Shown here: piece after piece, positions 22,867 to 31,341 of the stretch
How the letters are laid out: every line of letters starts with the position of its first letter
Position numbering within the stretch: the stretch's first letter is position 1
Assembly: GCA_014324115.1 (NCBI GenBank)
Contig: JACOMS010000007.1
Location: 1 to 37,524, forward strand
Length of the DNA: 37,524 nucleotides
Direction: 5' to 3'
Source of the DNA: Hyphomonadaceae bacterium
Lineage (GTDB): Bacteria > Pseudomonadota > Alphaproteobacteria > Caulobacterales > Maricaulaceae
Notes under the pieces: model-generated
Seen by the model: the letters and a program-made list of their open reading frames with translations, nothing else
Told to the model about the DNA's origin: nothing
Database searches by the model: none
Made by a program: the position numbers and the translations under genes

Positions 22867-25762
22867 CCCGGTAGAGGGTTGCCCAGGCTTCCTCGTCGAT
22901 TTCCGCTTTCAGGCTGGTTTTAAGGGATTTGTACGGATCATTTGCACCCATGAAACCGGCATGGCGCACAAAGAAACTTTCCCCGTCATAGTCCGTATCA
23001 ATGAACCAGGCGGCAATGTCCCCCTTGCCGGAGGCGCGGACCTGCCCGGTTTTGGGCTCAAACACATCAACGCCCAGAACCTCGACCACAATCCGGCCGT
23101 CCGCGTCAAAGTCCCACCTGATATCCGGTTCCCCGAACACGACAAACAGATTGCCGGTGCCGGTATTCATGAGGTCAGCGGCCATGTGCAGGTCCGGGTT
23201 GATTCTGGCCTTCAGGATCGGCAGGGGGCCGAGCCGGCTTATGTCCGATGAATGGGCATCAAAGTTAAAACCGCAGGCAATCAGCAGATCAAAGCCGGCA
23301 GCGTGGGCTTCCCGGGCCGCGGCCTCAATGTCGGCGCGGGTCACGGAACCGAACTCCGGCCCGATGAAAATCGCGGCCCGGCCGGCGCGGTCGTCCTGCT
23401 CATAGGTGCCGCCGGCGCAAATATAATCCCCGGGCCAGCCGTCCATGGCCGTAAATGACAGACGGCCCGCCCTGTCCGACTGGTGCACCCCGGCGGATTT
23501 CAGGTTTTCCAGCACCATGTTGACAAAATCCTGGTTGACAAAATCCTGCCCCGGCTCGGCCGGTCCGGCCGCATCGCCCGCATAGGCGGGGATCATCCGG
23601 TGCGGGGACAGGCTCTCGACGGTGAACGGCCCGGTCACGCGCACTTTGGATTTGTCTTCATAAGGGCGGTCATACAGATATTCCACGTCCGCCTTTTGGG
23701 CGATGGAGCGGTCAATCTCCCGCTGTCGATTGATGCGCGCCTGCCAGAAGGCGGCCAGTGTGTCTCTGGCCGGTTGCGGCCAGCGCTCCGGGGCCTGGCG
23801 GGGGATTTCCCATTCCATGAAACCATTGGCGGGTGCGGTTTCGCCGCTGGGCAGTTCAACCTCGCCCCTGGCCGTGAAGTCGATGGTTTGGCCTTTGCGT
23901 CCGCCGCTTTCAATGGTGAACGGCTCGGGATGATTGATGAGGGCTTGATTCAGGGCGCGCCGGGCCTGTTCCACCGCCGGTTGTTTGTCTTCCCAAATGA
24001 CATCGATTTCGGCGTTATTCGAGATCGTACTCAACATGATATGCGGCACGCGCTCATACACAAAGCCCTGGCGAGTATCGTTATGGGTGGGCGTATCCGG
24101 TTGAATGCGCCCGGATATATCCTGCTCTCTGGCCCGGCCTTCGGCACTGTCCGCCAGATAATACCAGGGATAGCGGGCACTCATCAGGCGGGTGCGCGCC
24201 AGGGCCAGGGCGACGCGGCTGGTGTCAACGGTGATCCAGCGCCGCCCCCACTGTTCGGCCACATAGGCGGTGGTGCCGGAGCCGCAGGTGGGGTCCAGCA
24301 CCAGGTCCCCCGGGTCCGTGGTCATGAGAATGCAGCGCTGGATTACTTTGGATGTGGTTTCTACAACATATTTACGATCTTGGGCACCGGCCACATCTGT
24401 CCAGAGATGGTCAAGCGTTTTAACGGGGAAATCATCAAATCGTTGAATGTAGCCAGGTCGAGTCCCTGAACCCCAAATACGATTAGCATTACGCAGCCTG
24501 TCCATACCGTCTTTCGTAGTTTTCCAGCTATAACGGCCTTGCGCAATGTTTCGTCCATCAAATGGAAAATCGTAATAACAGGTTTTGGTGAATCCGGTTG
24601 AAAGTAAGTTTCCCAAAACAAAAAACGAGCCGGATTTAATTTCTTTGTCAGATAAATTGCTGCTCTCGGATATCGACTGCGCCTGACCATCTTGTTTTTG
24701 AAAGTAATGGTATGCTGTACCTTTTCCCACAGGTTTATCAACAAATAGGCTGCGGTATTTAACGCTTTCTTTATTTCGGGCAAACCAGAGAATATAATCG
24801 CAGCGCATTGGTAACAATTTCGTTCCAAGAGTCGATGTTTTAGTGAAAACTATCTCAGCGACAAAATTCTCCTCCCCGAACACCTCATCCATCAGGGCCC
24901 GCACCCGGTGCATATTCTCATCGCCGATCTGCACGAAAATTGAGCCGCTGTCGGTCAACAGATCACGCATGACGGTGAAGCGGTCCCGCAGATAGGTGAG
25001 ATAGGAATGAATGCCGTCCTTCCACGTATCCCGGAACGCCCAGACCTGTTCCGGCTCCCGGGTGATGTGGTCGCGTTTGCCGTCCCTGACATCCCGTGAG
25101 CGGGTGGAGACCTGCCAGTTGGAGTTGAATTTGATGCCGTAGGGCGGATCCACATAGATGCACTGCACCTGTCCGCGCAGGTCTTCGCGCCCGGCCAGGC
25201 TGGCCATCACATACAGGCTGTCGCCCAGAATCATGCGGTTCTGCCAGTTCTGATCGTGTTGGTAAAACTCGGATCGGGCCTGCGGGTCGAGGCCGTTAAA
25301 ATCCGCAAACAGGTCGGGGGCCTGCGTCTCCTGCTGGCGCCGCTGCCCGGTCCGGCGCTGCAAATCGGCGATGATGGCCTGCGGGTGGATTTTCTCCTGC
25401 ACATAGATCGGCGGAATCCGGACCACCAGGTCGGACCAGTCCTGCTGATCCTTGCCGCGCCAGACCAGTTGCGCATCCCCCAGCTCCACGGCCTTGCCCG
25501 CCTTCAGCGCCTCAATCTGTGCCTGGGTCAGGCGCAGGGAGGTGCCCTTCCAGACAAGCTGCGGGTCCAGGTCCGTATCTCGGTCCCGGGTCTGTTCCTG
25601 TGTCAGCGGGTCGGCGCGCCCGTAGATGAGGGGCTCAAGCGGGTGCGTCTCCTCCACCCGCTCCCGGGCGGATTGCCGTTCCATTGTGGGAATGTTGCGG
25701 CGGCTGGCCCAATCATGGGTGATGGCTGCAACCTGTTTCGGTCCTTTGGGTTTCCGCGCCAT
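22769..25762 (-). CDS. mod: Mod-type beta-class DNA methyltransferase (extended, ~997 aa)
   Basis: From ATG 25762 (GAGGGG upstream) the protein is 997 residues. The catalytic motif DPPYG lies at 205-209, and the SAM-binding motif DPTCGSGTT at about 490-498. This catalytic-before-SAM order is the beta class used by type III Mod proteins for N6-adenine methylation. The target-recognition part should lie between them (about 300-465). About 400 further residues at the C-terminus make it longer than classical Mod; the tail INHFGDEVMKVFRV is Mod-like. The stretch 24350-24860 is clearly more AT-rich than the rest, suggesting a swapped recognition domain. It contains an in-frame 15-bp duplication (DFVNQDFVN). 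The likely partner is the Res protein at 28212-31235. Confidence 0.9.
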   Translation of the reverse strand: MARKPKGPKQVAAITHDWASRRNIPTMERQSARERVEETHPLEPLIYGRADPLTQEQTRDRDTDLDPQLVWKGTSLRLTQAQIEALKAGKAVELGDAQLVWRGKDQQDWSDLVVRIPPIYVQEKIHPQAIIADLQRRTGQRRQQETQAPDLFADFNGLDPQARSEFYQHDQNWQNRMILGDSLYVMASLAGREDLRGQVQCIYVDPPYGIKFNSNWQVSTRSRDVRDGKRDHITREPEQVWAFRDTWKDGIHSYLTYLRDRFTVMRDLLTDSGSIFVQIGDENMHRVRALMDEVFGEENFVAEIVFTKTSTLGTKLLPMRCDYILWFARNKESVKYRSLFVDKPVGKGTAYHYFQKQDGQAQSISESSNLSDKEIKSGSFFVLGNLLSTGFTKTCYYDFPFDGRNIAQGRYSWKTTKDGMDRLRNANRIWGSGTRPGYIQRFDDFPVKTLDHLWTDVAGAQDRKYVVETTSKVIQRCILMTTDPGDLVLDPTCGSGTTAYVAEQWGRRWITVDTSRVALALARTRLMSARYPWYYLADSAEGRAREQDISGRIQPDTPTHNDTRQGFVYERVPHIMLSTISNNAEIDVIWEDKQPAVEQARRALNQALINHPEPFTIESGGRKGQTIDFTARGEVELPSGETAPANGFMEWEIPRQAPERWPQPARDTLAAFWQARINRQREIDRSIAQKADVEYLYDRPYEDKSKVRVTGPFTVESLSPHRMIPAYAGDAAGPAEPGQDFVNQDFVNMVLENLKSAGVHQSDRAGRLSFTAMDGWPGDYICAGGTYEQDDRAGRAAIFIGPEFGSVTRADIEAAAREAHAAGFDLLIACGFNFDAHSSDISRLGPLPILKARINPDLHMAADLMNTGTGNLFVVFGEPDIRWDFDADGRIVVEVLGVDVFEPKTGQVRASGKGDIAAWFIDTDYDGESFFVRHAGFMGANDPYKSLKTSLKAEIDEEAWATLYRDKSRPFARPSTGRLAVKVINHFGDEVMKVFRV

Positions 25763-25805
25763 TAGTCGTCCCCTCACTTTTCTTGTTATTGTCATTGTCG
25801 ATAAT

Positions 25806-26906
25806 TTAGTCAAACAAGGGCAGTGTTTGAGGCTTGATGACTCTTGCTTCCTTAAGCTCTTGGCTCAGTTCATCTTGAGGTATGGGGTCAGATATTGTCC
25901 TGCCATTGTAGGAAAGAACACGCAGTACCCTAAATTTAGGGGATTTCGACGGTCCTGCCGGATACGCCCACTGAACACGCAATTTATCCAAGATGCCAGG
26001 TTGAATATCCTTGGTTTCAACGTGATGCCAGAAGGAGTCGTCTTCAACAGAAAACAGGATGTTCTGACGCTTATTGGTCGCGGCTTGCCATTTGCGGCCA
26101 CCTCGTTTCCAATTAGGCGAGTTTACAACAATATCGACGGTTTCAACATTCCATGACATTGGCGTGTCGCCCTCAGTATCCGCTTCAGTATCCGCTTCAG
26201 TATCTACTTTAGTATCCGCTTCAGTATCCACTTGATCGGGTATCTGCGTAATTAGCTTTGGAAAGTCTGAACGCTTAATGGGGAAGTCGTGCGAACGATC
26301 AAAACCCAACCCCTTAACATCAGGATTGCCGATGCACGCTTCGTATATGGCGTTTCTAGCTTCAAAGGCTTTGCTAAACTTCTCCGGTGTAAGTCCGGCT
26401 TGTTGAAGTTTGTCTGCATCAGCAGCGAGGAATCCAACCAGAAGTTCGGCAAGTGCAGCGGCATCCCGCTCTTCATCTGAAATCCGCTCACCCCCAATAA
26501 CGGGCTCAGGCGCGGAAATTATTTCTGTGTTTTCTTCAGCATTATTTCTTTTGAGATTTTCGAGCCATTTGCGATGCTTTTCGCCAATATCTTTCGCCCA
26601 TTCACTCGGTTTTTTTCCGGTTAAGCCTTTGAAATAGGATTTACCAATATCTGTGCCAAGAAAGGCCAAAAGGCTCACTCCACCCGAGATAATTACGGCG
26701 AGAACCTCAATGAAGCCGCCTTTTTCAGACGGGCGGACCCGGATTTCAAATTCGACTTTGTTGCCGAAAATATTCTTGTTGAAGTCATCCAGAATGGATT
26801 GGCTGGCGCTTGCCGTATCAATGAATTGTTTCAAAGGCAGACTGTTAGCAGGTAAATCAAAGTGATAGATTATTTCCGCAAAAGGGTTGTCGTGATCTTC
26901 GATCAT
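25806..26906 (-). CDS. Hypothetical membrane protein between leader and mod, with EADT tandem repeat
   Basis: The 366-residue protein (starting MIEDHDNPFAEIIYHFDLPA) has a probable membrane segment near residues 65-87 (FIEVLAVIISGGVSLLAFLG). A basic region follows (KPSEWAKDIGEKHRKWLENL), then an acidic repeat near residue 230 made of five EADT/KVDT-like units. The C-terminal half contains SWNVETVDIVVNSPNWKRGG and DSFWHHVETKDIQPGILDKL and is probably globular. I do not recognise the family. Its ATG overlaps the TGA of a 55-codon leader ORF, and mod starts 43 bases after its stop, so all three appear cotranscribed. Its composition is more AT-rich than mod and res, which suggests separate origin. 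Confidence 0.72.
   Translation of the reverse strand: MIEDHDNPFAEIIYHFDLPANSLPLKQFIDTASASQSILDDFNKNIFGNKVEFEIRVRPSEKGGFIEVLAVIISGGVSLLAFLGTDIGKSYFKGLTGKKPSEWAKDIGEKHRKWLENLKRNNAEENTEIISAPEPVIGGERISDEERDAAALAELLVGFLAADADKLQQAGLTPEKFSKAFEARNAIYEACIGNPDVKGLGFDRSHDFPIKRSDFPKLITQIPDQVDTEADTKVDTEADTEADTEGDTPMSWNVETVDIVVNSPNWKRGGRKWQAATNKRQNILFSVEDDSFWHHVETKDIQPGILDKLRVQWAYPAGPSKSPKFRVLRVLSYNGRTISDPIPQDELSQELKEARVIKPQTLPLFD
26174..26233. repeat. Five-unit 12-bp tandem repeat inside the membrane protein gene
   Basis: Units CAGTATCCGCTT (26174, 26186), CAGTATCTACTT (26198), TAGTATCCGCTT (26210) and CAGTATCCACTT (26222) run head to tail. On the - strand they encode four-residue units of the EADT/KVDT type. 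Unit number can change without shifting the frame, so linker length could vary between strains. Confidence 0.9.
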
Positions 26907-27070
26907 AGCGCTTCCCTTTCAGACAAAACCCGCTCAATCAGCGTCGACGGGTGCCGCCGGGACACAGGCAGCCGACCAGTCGGCTGACCTTCCCCGTCAA
27001 GGGCATGATGGCGCGACGGCGCCGCATCGGGAGAGTTCAGAATGGGCTCTTCAAAAAACGAATGACTCAT
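26903..27070 (-). CDS. 55-codon leader ORF, copy of the Res N-terminus, coupled to the membrane protein gene
   Basis: ATG 27070 opens a 55-residue frame starting MSHSFFEEPILNSPDAAPSR. By my count 36 of its first 45 residues match the start of the Res protein at 31235. It ends SEREAL, and its TGA (26905-26903) overlaps the ATG of the membrane protein gene as ATGA. The 31 bases between the start codon and an upstream TTGACA box (27102-27107, - strand) are conserved in spacing with the other two copies. It could be a translated leader that couples expression, a free peptide mimicking Res, or a relic. The intact frame and exact overlap favour translation. Confidence 0.62.
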   Translation of the reverse strand: MSHSFFEEPILNSPDAAPSRHHALDGEGQPTGRLPVSRRHPSTLIERVLSEREAL

Positions 27071-27130
27071 CAAACCATGCCCTGTTTGCTGTTTGTCCGC
27101 TTGTCAACCCCATCATGCTGCAGGCGCCGG
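26946..27130. repeat. Res 5'-end repeat, copy R3
   Basis: About 185 bases are shared with 31111-31293 and, more shortly, 33955-34131. They comprise the first ~43 codons of the Res frame, the start codon and about 55 bases upstream including TTGACA-N-GCGGACAA on the - strand. This is the most diverged of the three copies. Confidence 0.85.
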
Positions 27131-27197
27131 GTCTCCCCCGTCATGGTGCACCCTGTATTATCACGCCCACTGCTCACCGGCTTCCTGTTATTTTCCG

Positions 27198-27530
27198 GCA
27201 GGTATCGGCAGGGATCTGCATAAAAACTTTGCAGTGGAAGCCAACTGGGCCATTTCCCACTTTCCGGAAAACGAATCCTGGCTTGCTCAACTGGGGGCCT
27301 ACGGTGTCGGCAAAATACCTGTGTCTGACTCCACGTCTTTATTCGGCCGGGCCGGTGTGTTGTATCGCGAATCGGGTATCGGTGAGTATTCCGTAGGGAA
27401 TGCGACAACATTTTCTTACGGGGGAGGGATCAGACATGATTTCAAGGAAAAAACGCTGGTTCGAATTGAAGGAACCGTACTGGACACCGATCTCTATACA
27501 GTTTCTGTCTCCATTGGATTCAGGTTTTAG
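27198..27530 (+). pseudogene. 3' fragment of an outer-membrane beta-barrel protein
   Basis: About 110 residues read GIGRDLHKNFAVEANWAISH, then SWLAQLGAYGVGKIP, SLFGRAGVLYRESGIGEYSV, and end TVSVSIGFRF. The alternating pattern, repeated GxGxxxD/aromatic girdles and final aromatic residue are typical of the last strands of OmpA-like or OMP_b-brl porins. The signal peptide and N-terminal strands are missing: upstream sequence is the R3 repeat. A long frame begins further left (27093) but its first 35 residues are not barrel-like. The gene was probably truncated when the R3 copy and restriction genes arrived. Confidence 0.7.
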
Positions 27531-27564
27531 GGGATTCGGGTTTTAGGGGATTCAGGTTTTAGGA
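27517..27564. repeat. Three 16-bp tandem units at the end of the porin fragment
   Basis: Three near-identical units of GATTC[AG]GGTTTTAGGG type run from 27517, the first containing the stop codon of the porin fragment. Sixteen is not a multiple of three, so the copies lie in all three frames and do not extend the protein. Confidence 0.88.
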
Positions 27565-27688
27565 GAAAATCCCCGATCAGACACAACACGGTAAGGAAAA
27601 CCGACACCGGGCCGGGCGGAGATGACGTGTAACGCGCATGATCCACCTGTTCAACGGTTTTCAGGTCCGGTATAAAAATGAGGTCCGC

Positions 27689-27734
27689 CCAGGACCACCG
27701 GCTTATGTATGCCAGGACCACCGGCTTATGTATG
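27689..27734. repeat. 23-bp perfect tandem duplication
   Basis: Two identical adjacent 23-base units, each containing AGGACCACCGGCTTATGTAT, occupy 27689-27711 and 27712-27734, immediately upstream of a small-gene pair. They may lie in its promoter or leader. Confidence 0.9.
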
Positions 27735-27746
27735 ATGGAGACTCTT

Positions 27747-27857
27747 GTGAGAACATTTTTATTGTCGCTGATTTTTATATCTACAGCTTTTGCTGAAGCT
27801 GAAGTTATTTATATAGGGGATGTGTGCTACCGTGCTGTTTTGAAAGGCTATGAATAA
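27747..27857 (+). CDS. 36-codon secreted small protein candidate
   Basis: A GTG at 27747 with GGAG six bases upstream opens MRTFLLSLIFISTAFAEAEV followed by IYIGDVCYRAVLKGYE. Residues 1-16 look like a cleavable signal peptide (hydrophobic core, AFA before EAE), leaving about a 20-residue mature peptide with one cysteine. Its stop overlaps the next small gene as TAATG. The good Shine-Dalgarno sequence, signal sequence and overlap support a real gene; the function is unknown. Confidence 0.5.
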   Translation: MRTFLLSLIFISTAFAEAEVIYIGDVCYRAVLKGYE

Positions 27858-27958
27858 TGATGGATGCATTATTTGTTTTAGGAATACTTGTGGCCCCGAT
27901 TGTGGGGGCGGTACTTCTCTTTTTGTGGTTTTTTGATGCCGTGCTGGGAGACAAGTAA
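27857..27958 (+). CDS. 33-codon single-pass membrane peptide candidate
   Basis: The frame MMDALFVLGILVAPIVGAVL followed by LFLWFFDAVLGDK is almost entirely one transmembrane helix with short acidic ends. Its ATG overlaps the stop of the upstream small secreted protein (TAATG). Small hydrophobic peptides of this size include toxins of type I systems and accessory subunits of membrane complexes; nothing here decides between these. From its stop to 28211 I see no supported gene. Confidence 0.5.
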   Translation: MMDALFVLGILVAPIVGAVLLFLWFFDAVLGDK

Positions 27959-28211
27959 TGGAGGGAGATAAGTAATGGGGACTGGGCATCGGGATTCCAC
28001 TCGGCGGGCGGTGGCGCGGCTATATGATTGCCCATACCGGTTAATCCGGCCCGCCGGTTTATGCGGCCGGGTGTATTAATATATTCGGTCACTCATTAAG
28101 GCGTCACAATTCGTTTGGCTGAAGAAGAATATCATTCAGAGAGTTTTGGCAGAGAATTTTGGGTGAGATTTCCGATGAACACACTGAACAACGGCCGGGC
28201 GCCACAAAAGA

Positions 28212-31200
28212 TCACTGTGCCGGTCGTACTTCAGTGGCTTGCCGGATCAGATTGTCAAACCTGCGGTCAATGTCAAACACACTGTCAAACAGCCCGAAGG
28301 CCCAGCGGCCGTAACCGCCCAGGGCATTGACCCCCGGCACCCATTTTCCGGTTACGGTGTCTGTCTTGAGTTTGACCTGCTCATTCTTCATGCCCTTGAT
28401 CTCAACGATGAGGTTAAGCGGATCATCCGGTCCGCGCCCGTCATCTACCTGAATAATGAAATCGGGCACATATTCCCGGGCCGTACTGCCGTCCCGGTAC
28501 GGGACCGTAAACCCCAGGCCCTGATTTTTGACGTAGGACATAACCCGGTCGTGATTTTCAGCGACCCGGGCAAATTCCGCCTCCCAACCGCTGTCGCAGA
28601 CCACATAATTGACATGACATTTGCGCGGGTCTGTCCCGTATACATCTTTGGTTGTGGTGAAGTTGACATGGCCTGTGGCGCCCGCGGGGTTACAGGGATC
28701 CGGTACCGCCCTGACCCCGCCGCCCCCGCCGTCGGCACGGACAATCCCGTTGTAGATGCGCTCCGCCGCCTGCGCCGCCATCTCGGGATAGACACCCAGC
28801 ATCCAGGGGGCGTATCCGTCCGGACACATCAGATAATCTTCCATCCAGCGGCGGCATATGTCTTTGATCTGCCCGAAAAGATAGTATTTCGGTTGGCCGT
28901 CCTCATCGGTAAAGTGGCGTTCGATCACCTCTTTTGCCAGCCTCATGATGACGGTGCTCGGCCGCGGGGCCTGCGCTTCCCCGGGCGAGAGGGTGTGCCC
29001 TTCGCCGACGATGCCGGACATGTCGGTCTGACCGGGGCCGACCTGTTCATGATCGATGACATAGGAGGACTGTTCGGTAAATTCGGCCTGCAGGCGTTCC
29101 TGCGATAAATCAACGTGATAGCCGATGATCCGGGGAAACCGGATTTCCAGGGCCCTGCGTTCCCCGATTGCCTTCACGTGGGTTGTCTTCTTCGGCACTT
29201 TCGGCGGTGCGACCACAGGCCGGGCCGTAAAATCGAAGGGAATGCCCAGAATATCTGCATATTCGCTGTCAAAATGTCCCTTTGCGTTGAGTTCATAGCT
29301 CAGGCGGCGCAGACCGCGCCCCACCACCTGTTCGCACAGCAGCTGCGTGCCGAACGCGCGCACGCCCAGAATATGGGTGACCGTGTTGGCGTCCCAGCCC
29401 TCCGTGAGCATGGAGACCGAGACCACACAGCGGATCTGTTCTCCCAGCCGTCCCTTTTTGCCGACGGTATTCATCACCTCCCGCAGCAGTTCGGAATCGG
29501 TGATGTCACCGAATTCGCCGCGCTGTCTGCGCTCGCGCCGGAATTTTTCAATTTCAGGGGCGGCTATTTTCCGGAAGTTTGTATCCAGGCTGCCGCTTTC
29601 GATCTGCCGGCTGTCAATTAGCAGGGTATTGGGCCGGGGCCGGGGCTGGTAATAGTCGTCAAAATTGCTGAACAGGGACAGATGGCCGTGATGTTTGGTG
29701 ACCGGTTCCCCGTCCCCGTTGTCGCGCTGCCAGCCGGAGATCCATTCGTAAACCAGCCGGGACGTACCTGTATTGTTGCAGACAACAATAAACACCGGCG
29801 GAATGTCGATGCCTGCCCGCCGCCAGGCCTCATGGACCTTTTCATAATGTCCATACAGTGACTGCAGGGCCGTTTTGAGTTTGTCAGGGATGGATTTATT
29901 CGGATTGGCGATCAGGCCGCCTTTCTTTGGCATATCCTTGCCGATATGGTCCCACAGGTTGCGGAAAACAGGCATGTCCTGGCCGGGATCGTTATCGGCC
30001 ACAGGAATGCGCGGCAGCTTGACGATGCCGCACTCAATGGCGTCCATCAGGGAGAAATCGCTGACCGTCCAGGGAAACAGGGTGCCTTCCGCCCAGCCGG
30101 AGCCGCTCAGGAAAAAGGGCGTGGCCGACAGGTCATAAACCCGGCCCACACCGAGCCTGCGCCTGAAAGCCTCGATGCCGTTGATCCACAGCCGGGCCGC
30201 CCTGCTGTTCTGCTCCGCTTCCCTGCGCGCATCCCCTGTCAGTTTCGGCTGTTCGCTGTCGGGTCTTTCGCGGTAACAGTGGTGGGCCTCGTCGTTGATG
30301 ACGATGATATTTTTGATGCCCATCAGTTCACCGGCCACGCGACGCACCATTTGCCCTTCGCTTTCCCTGCTCAGGACCGGTTTATCCCGCCCCTGCAGCA
30401 GGGACCGGGTGGTTTTGTTCGCATCCATTAACTCGCGCCGCTGCAGGGCATGGTAGTTGGTGATGACGATTTTGGCCCTGTGGAGATCGGTCAGCATGTC
30501 CGCCGGAACCAGCTCGCGGCTTTCATAATAGCTGTCCGGGTCGCCGGGCCGCAGCACCCGCAGGCGGTCCCTGATGGTGATGCCGGGGGCCACAACCAGG
30601 AAGCCGCGGGTAAACAGCCGACTCGCCGGTGCACGAACGGCGTTGACGGTCTGCCAGGCGATCAGCATCGCCATGACGGTGGTTTTGCCGGCCCCGGTCG
30701 CCATTTTGAGCGCCAGCCGCGCCAGTCCGGGATTGGCGCCCGCATTGGCGTTGTCAATATGGGTCCGGAATCGCCGGTACTGCGGGGATTTGCGGGCCAC
30801 TTCGGTCAGCCAGATGATGGTCTCGACGGCTTCCACCTGACAGAAAAAGGGGCGAATGCCGCAAAACTCATGCTGACGCCAGTGCCGGAGCAACCGGGCC
30901 GTTGCCGGGGTCACACCCCAGTCCTGCGGATTGGACAGGGATCGCCACTGCTTCAGCTGCGTGCGAATATCATTGATTACAGGGGTCGGGTTATAGACCT
31001 GATCGTCCGAGGACAGACGGTCACCGGCGTGTAATGTCAGCTGTTGCTGATCCTCGTCTTCCGGGCGGGCCCGGCGCTTTTTCGGTTTCGGAACGGGCGA
31101 CAGCAGGGCCGACGGGCGCCGCCCGGCCACAGGCGGCCGGTCGGTCGGCTGGCCTTCCCCGTCAAGGGCGTGATGGCGCGACGGCTCCGCATAGGGAGAG

Positions 31201-31235
31201 TTCAGAATGGGCTCTTCAAAAAACGAATGACTCAT
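28212..31235 (-). CDS. res: Res-type restriction helicase-nuclease (BPTD_3080-like, ~1007 aa)
   Basis: The 1007-residue protein has a conserved N-terminal motif (MSHSFFEEPILNSPYAEPSR) and SPVPKPKKRRA near residue 46. A superfamily II helicase core follows: Walker A ATGAGKTT (179-186), DEAH in NDEAHHC (314-320), and VVGRGLRR in the second lobe. A PD-(D/E)xK nuclease lies at the C-terminus (YVPDFIIQVDD at 922-932, then IVEIKGMK at 943-950; Asp925, Glu945, Lys947). The N-terminus recalls the NCBI-named BPTD_3080 restriction endonucleases that pair with long Mod proteins. It should translocate on or unwind DNA and cut unmodified DNA together with Mod. Its 5' end is duplicated twice nearby. It follows the methylase-nuclease fusion gene by 106 bases. 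Confidence 0.88.
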   Translation of the reverse strand: MSHSFFEEPILNSPYAEPSRHHALDGEGQPTDRPPVAGRRPSALLSPVPKPKKRRARPEDEDQQQLTLHAGDRLSSDDQVYNPTPVINDIRTQLKQWRSLSNPQDWGVTPATARLLRHWRQHEFCGIRPFFCQVEAVETIIWLTEVARKSPQYRRFRTHIDNANAGANPGLARLALKMATGAGKTTVMAMLIAWQTVNAVRAPASRLFTRGFLVVAPGITIRDRLRVLRPGDPDSYYESRELVPADMLTDLHRAKIVITNYHALQRRELMDANKTTRSLLQGRDKPVLSRESEGQMVRRVAGELMGIKNIIVINDEAHHCYRERPDSEQPKLTGDARREAEQNSRAARLWINGIEAFRRRLGVGRVYDLSATPFFLSGSGWAEGTLFPWTVSDFSLMDAIECGIVKLPRIPVADNDPGQDMPVFRNLWDHIGKDMPKKGGLIANPNKSIPDKLKTALQSLYGHYEKVHEAWRRAGIDIPPVFIVVCNNTGTSRLVYEWISGWQRDNGDGEPVTKHHGHLSLFSNFDDYYQPRPRPNTLLIDSRQIESGSLDTNFRKIAAPEIEKFRRERRQRGEFGDITDSELLREVMNTVGKKGRLGEQIRCVVSVSMLTEGWDANTVTHILGVRAFGTQLLCEQVVGRGLRRLSYELNAKGHFDSEYADILGIPFDFTARPVVAPPKVPKKTTHVKAIGERRALEIRFPRIIGYHVDLSQERLQAEFTEQSSYVIDHEQVGPGQTDMSGIVGEGHTLSPGEAQAPRPSTVIMRLAKEVIERHFTDEDGQPKYYLFGQIKDICRRWMEDYLMCPDGYAPWMLGVYPEMAAQAAERIYNGIVRADGGGGGVRAVPDPCNPAGATGHVNFTTTKDVYGTDPRKCHVNYVVCDSGWEAEFARVAENHDRVMSYVKNQGLGFTVPYRDGSTAREYVPDFIIQVDDGRGPDDPLNLIVEIKGMKNEQVKLKTDTVTGKWVPGVNALGGYGRWAFGLFDSVFDIDRRFDNLIRQATEVRPAQ

Positions 31236-31293
31236 CGGGACCTGCCTTGTTTATTCCTTGTCCGCCTGTCAACCCTGCCGTGGTGCAGGCGCC
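31111..31293. repeat. Res 5'-end repeat, copy R1 (the genuine res start)
   Basis: This segment holds the res start codon (31233-31235), its first ~43 codons and about 55 upstream bases with a TTGACA box (31267-31272, - strand) exactly 31 bases before the ATG. It is about 95% identical by eye to R2 (33955-34131). Confidence 0.88.
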
Positions 31294-31341
31294 GTCCGCG
31301 CAACGAACAACAAGGGAGTTACATCAGGAGCGCGCGGCTGC

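Noticed and set aside
23483-24469. Long + strand open frame (328 codons) opposite mod
   Set aside because: It lies wholly antisense to the clear methyltransferase frame, has no recognisable domain, and reflects GC-rich codon shadowing.
26174-26233. CRISPR array
   Set aside because: Units are 12 bp, contiguous and coding, without spacers; no cas gene or other repeat-spacer pattern was seen in the window.
27093-27197. N-terminal extension of the porin fragment (TTG start)
   Set aside because: This part overlaps the R3 repeat and does not look like a signal peptide or beta-strands, so it was left out of the fragment.
27975-28079. 34-codon frame after the small-gene pair
   Set aside because: A Shine-Dalgarno-like GGGAGA is present, but the product is arginine-rich with no feature, and the start region is a duplicate of the preceding gene's end.
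28239-29621. Long + strand frames opposite res (289 and 168 codons)
   Set aside because: Antisense to an intact helicase-nuclease with all motifs; composition is arginine/glycine/proline-rich shadow sequence.
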